DNA of 64,000 nt from the NCBI RefSeq assembly GCF_030408375.1, contig NZ_CP046530.1, positions 558,001 to 622,000 of the forward strand, given 5' to 3'. This DNA comes from Corynebacterium afermentans subsp. lipophilum. Lineage in GTDB: Bacteria > Actinomycetota > Actinomycetes > Mycobacteriales > Mycobacteriaceae. Within the stretch, counting starts at the first letter, position 1, and each line of letters starts with the position of its first letter. The position numbers and the translations under genes are program-made. Positions 1 to 9,113 of this stretch are shown here, piece after piece. The notes beneath the pieces were generated by a model, which was not told where the DNA came from, made no database searches, and saw only the letters and a list, made by a program, of their open reading frames with translations.

Positions 1-1209
1 GCAACGTACAAGTCCAAGACGGAAACCTTCCTCACCTTCCCGCGGTACCTTCCGACGGAAACGTTCGGCGACCCGGACGTCTACCCGGTATTCGCGGACG
101 TGGAGAACCGCTCGGACTTTGAAAAAGCCGGCAAGGCCTGGCTCAAGGAAGTCGCCGGGGATCTGGCTGAGGAAGCGGCCCGGTTGTTCTACGTGGCGGT
201 GACCCGCTCCGGGAAGAAACTCATCGTCACCGGCTCGCGCCGCCGCGAAGGCGTCGCGCGGGAGGCGGGACCGTATGAGCACTTCGCCGCCATGCGCGAG
301 CGGGTGCCCGAGGAGTGCGTGGTGGTCTGGGACGACGGTACCGAGCCTGACATCGCAGAGGAAGCGAGCGAGAAGGAGGCGGCCACACCGGAGTCCGGAC
401 GCTGGCCCCACTACTCGCCTGCGGCACGCGACCTCGCGGCCGCCCAAGCGGTCCGTGCCGCCATGGACTCGCTGCCGGACTACACCGAAGGCGAACTCTT
501 TTCGCTCTGGGAGCGCGACGCCACAGCCTTGATTGAGGAGCACGACGCCGCCCAAGCCGCAGACGTGCCGGTGGTCATGCCGGGCGAACTCACCGCCTCC
601 GACGTGGTGGCGCTGAAGGCGGACCCGGAGCAGTTCGCCCGCCGCGCCCGCCGCCCCGTGCCGTTCAAGCCGAACACCTACGCCAAACGCGGCACCGCGT
701 TCCACGAGTGGCTGGAGCAGTTCTACGGTGCGCGCCCGCTGCTGACTGAAGACGAGCTGCCGGGCAACGATGAGGCCGAAGTGGACCGCGCCGTCCTGGA
801 GCGGCTCAAACGCAACTTCGAGGCCAGCGAGTGGGCCGGGCGCACGCCCGAGTACGTCGAGCACCCCTTCGAGCTGGCACTGGGCGATTCGGTCGTGCGC
901 GGGCGCATGGACGCCGTGTTCGCCGACGACGACGGCTGGGTCGTGGTGGACTGGAAGACCGGTGAGAAGCCCGGCCGCGACGCGATGGAATCGGCTCAGC
1001 TGCAGCTCGCGGTCTACCGTGAGGCGTGGCGCCGGATCGCACGTGACGGCAAGCCGGTGCGGGCGGTATTTTTCTACGTGCGCACCGGCGAGACGTTCGC
1101 GCCCCGCGCCTTGCCGGATCTCGACCAGCTCGAGACAATGCTCGGAGGCGCGAGAGCCGGCACGCCCGGTGAAGAAATAGCAAGAGAAAGCGAGGAGCGG
1201 CAGGGATGA
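1..1209 (+). CDS. AdnB-like helicase-nuclease subunit, C-terminal part (5' end outside window)
   Basis: The reading frame is open from the first base, so the gene begins upstream and only about 402 C-terminal residues are seen. Near the start lies a UvrD-type helicase motif VI (RLFYVAVTR, about 181-216). The rest is a RecB-like PD-(D/E)XK nuclease domain: GTAFHEWLEQF (about 691-723), GRMDAVF (about 901-921) and VVVDWKTGE (about 943-969), which supply the metal ligands and catalytic lysine. In mycobacteria the equivalent gene next to the same K+ channel, NUDIX and uvrD2 genes is AdnB, one half of the AdnAB double-strand-break resection machine. The stop overlaps the next start by 4 bases (ATGA), so the two are translationally coupled. 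The family call is firm; AdnB rather than AdnA rests on gene order. Confidence 0.85.
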   Translation, partial: ATYKSKTETFLTFPRYLPTETFGDPDVYPVFADVENRSDFEKAGKAWLKEVAGDLAEEAARLFYVAVTRSGKKLIVTGSRRREGVAREAGPYEHFAAMRERVPEECVVVWDDGTEPDIAEEASEKEAATPESGRWPHYSPAARDLAAAQAVRAAMDSLPDYTEGELFSLWERDATALIEEHDAAQAADVPVVMPGELTASDVVALKADPEQFARRARRPVPFKPNTYAKRGTAFHEWLEQFYGARPLLTEDELPGNDEAEVDRAVLERLKRNFEASEWAGRTPEYVEHPFELALGDSVVRGRMDAVFADDDGWVVVDWKTGEKPGRDAMESAQLQLAVYREAWRRIARDGKPVRAVFFYVRTGETFAPRALPDLDQLETMLGGARAGTPGEEIARESEERQG

Positions 1210-2282
1210 AGCTTCGGAGCCTGTTGTCGCTGCGCGCAGACGCGACCAACCTCACCGAGATCCCGGTGCACAGCCTGCTCGATGTGGTGAACATCCCCAC
1301 CGCGGCGCGCGCGACTCCGTGGTCGCTCATCGCGCGGCGCTTCGGCTACGCCTTGCTGCTCATGGTCGCCATCGCGTTCGTGGCCTACCTCGACCGTGAC
1401 GGTTACTCCGAGCCGCTGACGTTCATCGACGCGCTGTACTACTCCGCGGTGACGCTGTCTACCACGGGCTACGGCGACATCACGCCGGTGACGCAGACGG
1501 CCCGCCTCGTCAACATCTTCCTCATCACCCCGGCCCGCGTGGCCTTCCTGATGCTCCTGGTCGGCACCACGTTGTCGGTGCTGACGGAGGATTCCCGTAA
1601 GACGCTCCAGATCCAACAGTGGAGGAATAGCGTGCGCAACCACACCATTGTCATCGGCTACGGCACGAAGGGCCGCTCGGCCATCGACGCGTTGATCGCG
1701 GGCGGCACCGCGCCGTCGTCGGTCGTGGTCATCGATCCGGACCCGGCCGCCCTCTCCGTGGCAGAAAAGCGCGGTCTGATCACCGTGCACGGCAACGGCA
1801 CCAAGTCGGACGTGCTGCGCGTGGCCGCGGTCAGCCGCGCCAGGTCTGTCATCGTCGCGCCGTCGTCGGACGACACGGCCGTGCTGATCACCCTATCGGT
1901 GCGCGAGATGGCGCCGAGCGCGATGATCGTGGCCAGCGTCCGCGAAAGCGAGAACCAGCACCTGCTCATGCAGTCGGGTGCGGATTCTGTGATCGTCTCC
2001 TCCGAAACCGCGGGCCGTCTGCTCGGTATCGCCACCGTCACCCCGCCGGTGGTGGAGATGATGGAGGACCTGCTCAGCCCGGACGAAGGCTTTGCGGTTG
2101 CGGAGCGCCAGATCGCGGACGACGAGGTCGGCGCGAACCCCCGCCACCTTGCGGACATCGTGCTGGGCGTGGTGCGCTCCGGCGAGCTCTACCGCATCGA
2201 TTCCCCCGAGGCGGAAACGGTCGAGCCGGGCGACCGCCTGCTGTACGTGCGCATGAACGGCGCAATAACCAACCGGGATTAG
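1206..2282 (+). CDS. Two-TM potassium channel with cytoplasmic RCK (TrkA-N/TrkA-C) domains
   Basis: The protein has 358 residues. Two hydrophobic segments (about residues 45-65 and 95-125) flank a pore loop with the K+ selectivity filter TTGYGD. A Rossmann-type nucleotide-binding RCK domain follows, starting IVIGYGTKGRSAIDAL with a typical glycine-rich turn, and then a TrkA-C-like end (GELYRIDSPEAETVEPGDRL is typical of that fold). It should form a ligand-gated K+ channel in the plasma membrane. It overlaps the upstream nuclease gene by 4 bases and ends 4 bases before the NUDIX gene, so it sits in the middle of one operon. The start is ATG at 1206 after GAGCGGCAGGG. Confidence 0.88.
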   Translation: MKLRSLLSLRADATNLTEIPVHSLLDVVNIPTAARATPWSLIARRFGYALLLMVAIAFVAYLDRDGYSEPLTFIDALYYSAVTLSTTGYGDITPVTQTARLVNIFLITPARVAFLMLLVGTTLSVLTEDSRKTLQIQQWRNSVRNHTIVIGYGTKGRSAIDALIAGGTAPSSVVVIDPDPAALSVAEKRGLITVHGNGTKSDVLRVAAVSRARSVIVAPSSDDTAVLITLSVREMAPSAMIVASVRESENQHLLMQSGADSVIVSSETAGRLLGIATVTPPVVEMMEDLLSPDEGFAVAERQIADDEVGANPRHLADIVLGVVRSGELYRIDSPEAETVEPGDRLLYVRMNGAITNRD

Positions 2283-2286
2283 CTGG

Positions 2287-3063
2287 ATGTTCCTGCTCAT
2301 CGATGCTGCCGGGCGCTTCCCGCTCGGCGACGACGGGGAGCCGAAGCTTTTTCACGCACCTCCGGCCTCCACCGAAATCTCCTCCCACGTGCACGTGACC
2401 CGGGAGGTCACTGCGGCCCGCGTGCACGGTGTTGATGCGGCAGATCTTGCTGGGCCGCACGGAGCGACCGGGGACGCGCGCACTCACGCCAGCCACCCGC
2501 TGGCCGCCCGCGCCGTCGGTTTGGTCAACGCCCGCGAGCGCACCCGCTTCGACCCGGCAGATGGTTCCGAGGTGCGCTGGGGCGACGGCGGCATCGTCGC
2601 GCGCGGCGCCACCGGCCGGCCGATCTTCCCGCGGCTGGACCCGTGCGTGATCGGCCTGGTGGAGGATCCGGCGGGCGAGCGGATCCTGCTGGTGGAAAAC
2701 GCCCGCCGCCCCGGCTACCTCACCCTGGTGGCGGGCTACGTGGACGTCGGCGAGACGCTTGAGGCCGCGTTCGCCCGCGAGGTGTGGGAGGAAACCGGCC
2801 GCCGGGTAAGCGGCGTCCGCTACCTGCGCTCCCAGCCGTGGCCGCTCTCCGGCGCGCTCATGCTCGGCATGGCGGCGCGCACGACGGATACCGATGCGCA
2901 AGCGCCCACCGACGGAGAGCTGACCCGCACTGTGTGGGCCAGCCGCGCCGATCTGGACTCCCTCACGCTCGCCGCGGAGGGCACCATCGCCCGCGCACTC
3001 ATCGACTACTGGGCGGACACACCGCACACACCCACCCCGGAAGGAGCACACCCATGGCGATAG
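2287..3063 (+). CDS. NudC-like NUDIX hydrolase with degenerate zinc ribbon
   Basis: The protein has 258 residues. The NUDIX box is complete (GYVDVGETLEAAF followed by REVWEETG), and just downstream is SQPWPLSGALMLG, a variant of the SQPWPFPxS signature that marks NAD(H) pyrophosphatases. The region that in NudC carries the first two zinc cysteines (consensus RFCPRCGS) reads RFDPADGS here, and the second pair is also absent, so the zinc ribbon has been lost. Predicted role: hydrolysis of NAD(H) or related dinucleotides; deNADding of RNA is possible but unproven. Its 3' end overlaps the uvrD2 start by 10 bases. Confidence 0.82.
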   Translation: MFLLIDAAGRFPLGDDGEPKLFHAPPASTEISSHVHVTREVTAARVHGVDAADLAGPHGATGDARTHASHPLAARAVGLVNARERTRFDPADGSEVRWGDGGIVARGATGRPIFPRLDPCVIGLVEDPAGERILLVENARRPGYLTLVAGYVDVGETLEAAFAREVWEETGRRVSGVRYLRSQPWPLSGALMLGMAARTTDTDAQAPTDGELTRTVWASRADLDSLTLAAEGTIARALIDYWADTPHTPTPEGAHPWR

Positions 3064-5102
3064 ACCTCAGCGTGCTGGATGAGGACCAGCGTGTGGCGGC
3101 GGAAGCGCCGCGCGGGCCGGTGTGCATCCTCGCCGGCGCGGGCACGGGCAAAACCCGCACGATCACCTACCGCATCGCCAACCTGATTGACCGCGGCCAA
3201 ATCGCACCCAACCGCGTGCTGGCGGTGACGTTTACCAAACGCGCCGCCGGCGAGATGCGCGACCGCCTCACCGCCATGGGCATCGGCGGGGTGCAGGCGC
3301 GCACGTTCCACTCCGCGGCAACGCGCCAGCTGCAGTACTTCTGGCCCCAGATTGCAGGCGATCTGCCGTGGCGGGTGCTGGACAACAAGTTCCCCATCGT
3401 CGCCCGCGCCACCCGCGCCGCAGGCCTGGACACCGGCAAGGAAATGGTGCGCGACTTGCTCAGCGAGATCGAGTGGGCGAAATCCTCTGTCATCGGCCCG
3501 GAGGACTACGTGCAGCGCATCGCCGAATCCCCGCGCACGCCGCCGGCGGACGCGCAGAAGGTCGCCCAGGTCTACCGTTTCTACGAGGAGGCGAAGACCA
3601 GCCCGGAAGGCATGCTGATCGATTACGACGATCTGCTCATCCACGTCGCCGGCGCGCTCGAGAACGCGCCGGCGGTGGCGGAGGAGTTCCGCGCGCAGTA
3701 CCAGTCGTTCGTGGTGGACGAGTACCAGGACGTCACCCCGCTGCAGCAGCGCGTGCTGGAGGCCTGGCTGGGCACCCGCGACGACCTGACGGTGGTCGGC
3801 GACGCCAACCAGACCATCTACTCCTTTACCGGCGCGACCCCGGACTACCTTTTGAACTTCTCGCGCACGTACGAGCACGCGACCGTGGTGAAGCTGCAGC
3901 GCGACTACCGCTCGACCGTGGAGATCACGGAGCTGGCCAACACCGTCATCGGCAAGGCCACCGGCCGCATCGCGGGCACCCGCCTGCAGCTTGAAGGCAT
4001 GCGCGGCCACGGCCCGGAGCCGCAGTTCAACGGCTACGACGACGAGCCCGCGGAGGCGCGCGCGGTGGCGCAGAAGGTGCGCAAGCTGCTGAACGACGGC
4101 GTGCCCGCCCGCGAGATCGCCATCTTGTACCGCATCAACGCCCAGTCCGCCGCGTTTGAAGCCGCGCTCGCGGACGAGGGGATTGTCTACCAGGTCCGCG
4201 GAGGCGAAGGCTTTTTCCAGCGCGCGGAGATCCGCGAGGCGTTCGCGCAGCTTCTGCGCGCCTCCAAGCGCACGGACCTGCCGGATGATCCGGTGCGCAT
4301 TGCGCGTGCCGCGCTCGCCCCACTGGGGTTGACGCCGGAGGAACCGGAGGGCGCGAAGGCGCGCGAGCGCTGGCAGTCCTTGAGCGCGCTGGTGGATCTG
4401 ATCGAGGAGATCGTGCGCACCCGCGAGGCATCCACCATGGCGGAGGTGCTGGGATCGCTGCGCCGCCGCGCCGACGCGAAGCAGCCCCCGGCCGTGGACG
4501 GGGTGACCCTGGCTAGCCTGCACGCCGCGAAGGGCCTGGAGTGGGACGCGGTGTTCTTGGTGGGGCTGGTGGAAAAGACGCTTCCGATCTCACATGCGCT
4601 CAAGGCGGGCGACGAGCAGATCGAGGAGGAGCGCCGCCTGTTCTACGTCGGCGTGACCCGCGCGCGCGAGCACCTGCACATGTCGTGGTCGCTGGCGCGC
4701 CAGGAGGGCGGGCACAAAAACCGCACCCGCTCGCGCTTCTTGGACGGGCTGGTGCCGGAGCTGGAGGTGGAGCAATCCCCGCAGCGGCTCAAGCGCGCGA
4801 AGCGCTGCCGGGTGTGCGGCAACCAGCTGGGCACGCCCGCGGAGAAGTCCCTGGGCCGCCACGAGGAGTGCGAGCCGAGTTTCGACGAGGCCGTCTACGA
4901 CGCACTGAAGCGCTGGCGCCTGGATGTCTCGCGTGCAGCCGGCCAGCCGGCGTTCGTGGTGTTCACCGACGCGACGCTGATGTCCATCGCGGAGGCCATG
5001 CCTGCCGACGAGCGCGAGCTGCTCGGCGTCTCCGGCGTGGGCCCGGTGAAGGTGGACAACTACGGCGCCGGCGTGCTCGAGGTGTTAGGGCAGTTCCGAT
5101 AA
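3054..5102 (+). CDS. uvrD2: ATP-dependent DNA helicase UvrD2
   Basis: The protein has 682 residues. The open frame extends further upstream, but ATG at 3054 follows a good ribosome-binding site (GGAAGGAG) and places the Q motif and Walker A (AGAGTGKT, residues 27-34) where the family has them. Walker B is VDEYQDVTPLQQ and motif VI is RRLFYVGVTRARE. After the superfamily-1A core there is a CRVC...GRHEEC cluster, like the tetracysteine linker of mycobacterial UvrD2, and then an HRDC domain (about residues 605-680). It is a 3'-5' helicase in DNA repair. The gene is the last of the repair/K+ channel/NUDIX operon. Confidence 0.92.
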   Translation: MAIDLSVLDEDQRVAAEAPRGPVCILAGAGTGKTRTITYRIANLIDRGQIAPNRVLAVTFTKRAAGEMRDRLTAMGIGGVQARTFHSAATRQLQYFWPQIAGDLPWRVLDNKFPIVARATRAAGLDTGKEMVRDLLSEIEWAKSSVIGPEDYVQRIAESPRTPPADAQKVAQVYRFYEEAKTSPEGMLIDYDDLLIHVAGALENAPAVAEEFRAQYQSFVVDEYQDVTPLQQRVLEAWLGTRDDLTVVGDANQTIYSFTGATPDYLLNFSRTYEHATVVKLQRDYRSTVEITELANTVIGKATGRIAGTRLQLEGMRGHGPEPQFNGYDDEPAEARAVAQKVRKLLNDGVPAREIAILYRINAQSAAFEAALADEGIVYQVRGGEGFFQRAEIREAFAQLLRASKRTDLPDDPVRIARAALAPLGLTPEEPEGAKARERWQSLSALVDLIEEIVRTREASTMAEVLGSLRRRADAKQPPAVDGVTLASLHAAKGLEWDAVFLVGLVEKTLPISHALKAGDEQIEEERRLFYVGVTRAREHLHMSWSLARQEGGHKNRTRSRFLDGLVPELEVEQSPQRLKRAKRCRVCGNQLGTPAEKSLGRHEECEPSFDEAVYDALKRWRLDVSRAAGQPAFVVFTDATLMSIAEAMPADERELLGVSGVGPVKVDNYGAGVLEVLGQFR

Positions 5103-5129
5103 GGGGGGTACCCGGAGGCGTCGCGAAGC

Positions 5130-5960
5130 TTAGAAGCACATGGCGCAGTCCGGGTGGGGCGGCAGCGTCGCCGTGGACACGGGTGTCGGCGCGAACGGGT
5201 CGACCACCGTGAGCACCCCGGCACCAGGCTTCGGCGCGGAGACCCCGGGCGGGTCCGGCACGCCCGCCAAACGCCGCAGCGCCACCGCGGCAAAAGCAGC
5301 GCCGGCCGCGGCAGGGACGGGATCGCCCTGCACGCTCAGCGGCGCGCGCTGCTCCACCACGGGCCAGTTTGGGTCCCGGTCCAGAAGGTAGAGGCGCACG
5401 CACAAAGGGCACGGGCCAGGGCGGGCGCACACGGGGCCTACCACCACGCGCGCGTCCACCTGCGTCACTGGCAGCACCGCGCCCTGGCGCTGCCGGGTCA
5501 GCGCGGCGAGCTCGCCGAGTTGGGCAGTGGTGTTCACCGCCGCCACCGGCGCCCACTTCTCGCTGTGCAGGAGGAACTTCGACAGCGCCTCGTTGCGCGC
5601 TTGCGTGCGCACATCTAACCCGCATTCGCGCAGTCTGGCAGTCACCGCCGCCGCCAGCCGTCCATGGCCGACGAGCAGCACCTCGGGCTTGGTGGCTGGA
5701 ACGAGGACCCGGTAGCTGAGCAAGTCGTCCGCGAGACTCCGGGCTGCCTCGGCGCCGATGAGCGAGGTAAGCTGCTCCACCACCCAGCCCAGCCGCCGCG
5801 GCCGCATGAGCACACCCAACAGCGCCGCGACGTCCTTCGCGTGCTCGGTGGTTACCAGGCCCGTGCGTGTGGCGTCGACGCCGAATTGCATGACGTTGTC
5901 TGCGCGCAGAAACGGGTGCGCGCCGTGGGCGAGTTTCACCCGCGTGTTGTCGTTGATCAT
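5130..5960 (-). CDS. Conserved actinobacterial protein resembling TOMM/cyclodehydratase docking proteins
   Basis: The protein has 276 residues from ATG at 5960 (a GTG at 5972 is the alternative). It has an N-terminal winged-helix-like stretch, a central Rossmann-like segment (VLLVGHGRLAAAVTARL) and a Cys-rich motif GPVCARPGPCPLCVRLYLLDRD, and it ends in CAMCF. The two cysteine pairs suggest a structural zinc. This layout recalls the ThiF-like docking proteins of thiazole/oxazole-modified peptide clusters, but no YcaO protein or precursor peptide is nearby. In mycobacteria an unnamed gene occupies the same place beside uvrD2. It is convergent with uvrD2 and only 27 bases separate them. Function unknown. 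Confidence 0.7.
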   Translation of the reverse strand: MINDNTRVKLAHGAHPFLRADNVMQFGVDATRTGLVTTEHAKDVAALLGVLMRPRRLGWVVEQLTSLIGAEAARSLADDLLSYRVLVPATKPEVLLVGHGRLAAAVTARLRECGLDVRTQARNEALSKFLLHSEKWAPVAAVNTTAQLGELAALTRQRQGAVLPVTQVDARVVVGPVCARPGPCPLCVRLYLLDRDPNWPVVEQRAPLSVQGDPVPAAAGAAFAAVALRRLAGVPDPPGVSAPKPGAGVLTVVDPFAPTPVSTATLPPHPDCAMCF

Positions 5961-6002
5961 CCCTGCATCCACCCCCGATGCGGGATCCTACAATGCATTG
6001 CC

Positions 6003-6518
6003 ATGGCTGGCAGGCAAACACAGAAAGACTCGACGCCGTACCGCGTGATCCGCTCGGCGCGCAGGACGCGCTCGGTGCAGGCGCGGCTGGTGGGCGGAGT
6101 GGCGGAGATTCGCATCCCTGCGCACTTCACTGACGCGCAAGAGCGCGAGGCGGTGGCCGAGATGCTGGCCAAGCTCGAGCGCAAGACAAAGGCGCGCCCA
6201 CGTGACGACGTCTCCTTGCGCACGCGCGCCGATTCCCTCAATAAGCACGTCCTGGACGGCCAGGCGCGCCTCGGCTCGATTAGGTGGGTGTCCAACCAGC
6301 GCTCGAGGTGGGGCTCCTGCACGGTGTCCACCGGCGACATCCGGATCAGCGACCGGTTAAAGCAGGTGCCGGACTACGTACTGGACGCGGTGATCGTGCA
6401 CGAGCTAACGCACACGTTCATTCCGAACCACAGCAAAGAGTTCTACGAGTGGGCGGGCAAGGTGCCGTACGCGGAGCGCGCACGCGGCTACCTGGAGGCC
6501 TACCAGCGCTTCGGGTGA
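6003..6518 (+). CDS. YgjP/DUF45-type zinc metallopeptidase-like protein
   Basis: The protein has 171 residues. It contains the gluzincin-like motif HELTHTFIPNHSKEFYEW, that is HExxH with a third histidine five residues on, typical of the YgjP (DUF45/WLM-like) group. The upstream RWVSNQRSRWGSC is the other signature of this family. The domain is shorter than usual because the N-terminal part is reduced. Start ATG at 6003; the gene is divergent from the preceding one with about 40 bases between the starts. Probably a cytoplasmic zinc-dependent protease; no substrate is known. Confidence 0.83.
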   Translation: MAGRQTQKDSTPYRVIRSARRTRSVQARLVGGVAEIRIPAHFTDAQEREAVAEMLAKLERKTKARPRDDVSLRTRADSLNKHVLDGQARLGSIRWVSNQRSRWGSCTVSTGDIRISDRLKQVPDYVLDAVIVHELTHTFIPNHSKEFYEWAGKVPYAERARGYLEAYQRFG

Positions 6519-6527
6519 GGACCGCCC

Positions 6528-7949
6528 TTAAAGTTCCGTGCCGTCCTCGCGGCCGTCATCCTTGCCGTCGCCGTCTTCGCGCTTGAGCTCCGGGTTGTCG
6601 CGCAGCTCCTGCTCGAGCTTGGCAAACTCGTCGTCGAAGTCGGTGTCCGGCGCGTCGTCCAGCAGCGTGTCGATGAACGCAGCCGGGTTGTCCAGGTGCT
6701 CCGCCGACGGCAGGAAGTCCGGGTGGTTCCACACCTGGTCGCGGCGCTCGTTGCCCACGGCGGTGCCGATGCGGCGCCACAGCTCGGCGGCGTCGCGGGT
6801 GCGCGGCGCGCCCAGCTCGATGCCCACGATGTTGGCGAAGGCCTGCTCGGCGGAGCCGCCGGTGGCGCGGCGGCGCGCCCACGCCTCCGCCAGCTGCGGG
6901 GTGGACGGGATGCGCTCGCCGAGAGCCTCGGCCACCACGACGTCGACCCAACCTTCCACCAAGGCGATCAGCGTCTCCAGGCGGGAGGTGGCGCCGGCGT
7001 TGCGGGTGCCCACACGCGGGGAGAGGTCCTCGCCCTGCAAGTTCTGCAGCGCCTCCTGGATCTGCTGCGGGTCGCCGCCTTCCAAGTTGAGGTTGCGGAC
7101 GATTTCCTCGATGTGGGAGGTGTCGATCTCCAAACCGGCGGCGTATTCCTCCACGGAGGAGACGATGCGCTCCACCAGCCACGGCACGTGGCGGAACAGG
7201 CGCTGGCGCGCGGCGATGTAGACCATCACTTCCTGGCCGGCCAGGTCCAATCCCTTGGAAATCTCGGTGACGTTGCGCGGCAGTATCGCGGCGGTGCCGG
7301 CGGGGGCGACGGGCAGGCCGAAGTCGGAACCGGTCAGCGCCTGCTGCGCCAGATCGCCCAGCGCGTGGCCGAGCTTCATGCCGAACTGCATGGAGTTCAT
7401 CTGGTTCATCATCCCGGCCATCGGGCCCATCATCTCCCGGGCCTGTTCCGGCATGGAGTCCAGCTGGGCGCGGTTCATGTGCTCCGCAACGGGGTTGACC
7501 AGTCGCTTCCACATCGGCATGGTCTGGTTCAGCCACTGCTCGGCGTTCCACGCCTCGGCTTTAGCCCCGCTTGCGGGCAGGTCCGTGGCTTCGTCCAACC
7601 ACAGTTCCACTAAGCGCAGGGATTCCTCCGCCGCGCGGGTGTCCGCCTCGGAGACCGGGCTTGCACCGGCGATGCGCTGGCGCGCCATGCGCGCGGCCAG
7701 CTCAAAGTTCACCGCGTCGCCCGACGCCTGGGCGTTCATGGACGAGCCCATGCCGGAGAGCATCTGGCCCAGCTGGTTAAACATGTCGCCTAAGCCGCCC
7801 CCGCCGGGCTGGCCCCCGCCGAAGCCGAATGCGGCAAAGGGGTTGTTCGCGTCGCCGCGGCCGTTTCCGTCGCCGCCCCGATTGTTGCCGTCGCCTTCGC
7901 CGTCATCGTTCGAGTCGTTAGGAAAGGAAAAGCCGAATCCGTTAGTCAT
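6528..7949 (-). CDS. DUF2342 / zinc-dependent metalloprotease-family protein
   Basis: The protein has 473 residues from ATG at 7949, which is preferred over an upstream start because the protein then begins MTNGFGFSF followed by the usual Asp/Asn/Gly-rich low-complexity segment. The core contains helix-rich blocks typical of COG5282: VMVYIAARQRLFRHVPWLV and LIALVEGWVDVVVAE. The family is annotated as zinc-dependent metalloprotease, but no classical HExxH is visible, so catalysis is not shown by the sequence. Its place between uvrD2 and the PDZ protease is the same as in Mycobacterium. Confidence 0.85.
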   Translation of the reverse strand: MTNGFGFSFPNDSNDDGEGDGNNRGGDGNGRGDANNPFAAFGFGGGQPGGGGLGDMFNQLGQMLSGMGSSMNAQASGDAVNFELAARMARQRIAGASPVSEADTRAAEESLRLVELWLDEATDLPASGAKAEAWNAEQWLNQTMPMWKRLVNPVAEHMNRAQLDSMPEQAREMMGPMAGMMNQMNSMQFGMKLGHALGDLAQQALTGSDFGLPVAPAGTAAILPRNVTEISKGLDLAGQEVMVYIAARQRLFRHVPWLVERIVSSVEEYAAGLEIDTSHIEEIVRNLNLEGGDPQQIQEALQNLQGEDLSPRVGTRNAGATSRLETLIALVEGWVDVVVAEALGERIPSTPQLAEAWARRRATGGSAEQAFANIVGIELGAPRTRDAAELWRRIGTAVGNERRDQVWNHPDFLPSAEHLDNPAAFIDTLLDDAPDTDFDDEFAKLEQELRDNPELKREDGDGKDDGREDGTEL

Positions 7950-8039
7950 GCCAGCCAGAATACAGTCAGCCCGCGAACACATGGGTTCGCTGAGAGCCAG
8001 CAACAGTGTCAAGCGCCTCCTGCGCTAGAATCTGCGCCC

Positions 8040-9113
8040 ATGTCCAAAGCGCGTGAAGCTCGGAACCGGCGGTGGTCGACCCTGGTCTGGGGGTCCATCC
8101 CCGTCGTGCTGTTGGCAGGTGCACTGACCGCGGACCACATCCCGGGCACCGATATCCGCCTGACCGTGCCGTACGCGGCGGAGGGGCCGGGGCCTACCTT
8201 TGACACGCTCGGCGAGGTCGGAGGCGAGCCTGTCGTGGACATCGAGGGCGCGGAGACGCTGGACACCGGCGGCAAGTTGAACATGACCACCGTGTCTGTG
8301 CGCACGAACATGACGCTCGGCCAGGCGCTGGGGCGTTGGGTTGCCACGGACGACACGATCGTGCCGGTGGAGCAGATCATGCCGCCGGATTTGGACGAGG
8401 ATCAGGTGCGCGAGGTCAACCAGCAGGCGTTTGTCGCCTCCGAGGCGTCCGCGACGGTGGCGGCCATGCACTACCTGAACCGTCCCACCACGGTGGTGGT
8501 GCACGACGTGATGGAAGGCGGCGCCTCCGAGGGGGTGCTGCAGCCGGAGGACCTGATCACCGCCGTCGCGGGCGAAAAGGTGGAAACGCCGCAGGAAGTC
8601 CAGGATGCTGTGCGCGCCAAGACCCCCGGCGAGACCATCGAAATCGCCGTGGAGCGCGACGGTGAAAAGCGCACCGAGTCGGTGGAGCTGGGGGAGAACC
8701 CGCACGAGAAGGGCCAGCCCATGCTGGGCATCCTCATGACTTCCGAGCCGGCCGGCGGCATCAGCGTGAACTACAACCTCAACGACATCGGCGGGCCGAG
8801 CGCGGGCATGATGTTCTCGCTCGCCGTCATTGACAAGCTCACCCCGGGCGCGCTCAACGGCGGCAAGTTTGTCGCGGGCACCGGCACGATCAACGAGGAC
8901 GGCGAGGTCGGCCCCATCGGCGGCATCACCCACAAGATCCGTGCCGCAGAGGACGACGGCGCGGAACTCTTCTTGGCGCCCGCCGGCAACTGCGACGCCG
9001 TCAAACGCGTGGACACAGAGCACATGACGGTGGCGAAGGTGGACAACCTCACCGAGGCCGTCGAGGCGATGGAGGATTTCGCCGCGGGCCGCGACGTTCC
9101 CTCCTGCGAGTAG
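8040..9113 (+). CDS. PDZ domain-containing Lon-like (S16) secreted protease
   Basis: The protein has 357 residues. An N-terminal membrane anchor (about residues 13-35) is followed by an extracytoplasmic part with a PDZ domain (MEGGASEGVLQPEDLITAVAG, about 160-230) and a C-terminal S16 domain. The catalytic serine lies in GGPSAGMMFSLAVID and the catalytic lysine in GGITHKIRAAEDDGA, giving a Ser-Lys dyad. This is the YlbL family, which trims cell-surface proteins. The start ATG 8040 is divergent from the DUF2342 gene with 90 bases between. The stop codon abuts the stop of the convergent lipoprotein gene (9113/9114). Confidence 0.9.
   Translation: MSKAREARNRRWSTLVWGSIPVVLLAGALTADHIPGTDIRLTVPYAAEGPGPTFDTLGEVGGEPVVDIEGAETLDTGGKLNMTTVSVRTNMTLGQALGRWVATDDTIVPVEQIMPPDLDEDQVREVNQQAFVASEASATVAAMHYLNRPTTVVVHDVMEGGASEGVLQPEDLITAVAGEKVETPQEVQDAVRAKTPGETIEIAVERDGEKRTESVELGENPHEKGQPMLGILMTSEPAGGISVNYNLNDIGGPSAGMMFSLAVIDKLTPGALNGGKFVAGTGTINEDGEVGPIGGITHKIRAAEDDGAELFLAPAGNCDAVKRVDTEHMTVAKVDNLTEAVEAMEDFAAGRDVPSCE

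Noticed and set aside
2784..5102. Longer uvrD2 start at 2784
   Set aside because: It would overlap the NUDIX gene by 280 bases with Arg/His-rich shadow sequence; ATG 3054 has a good ribosome-binding site and the correct family start.
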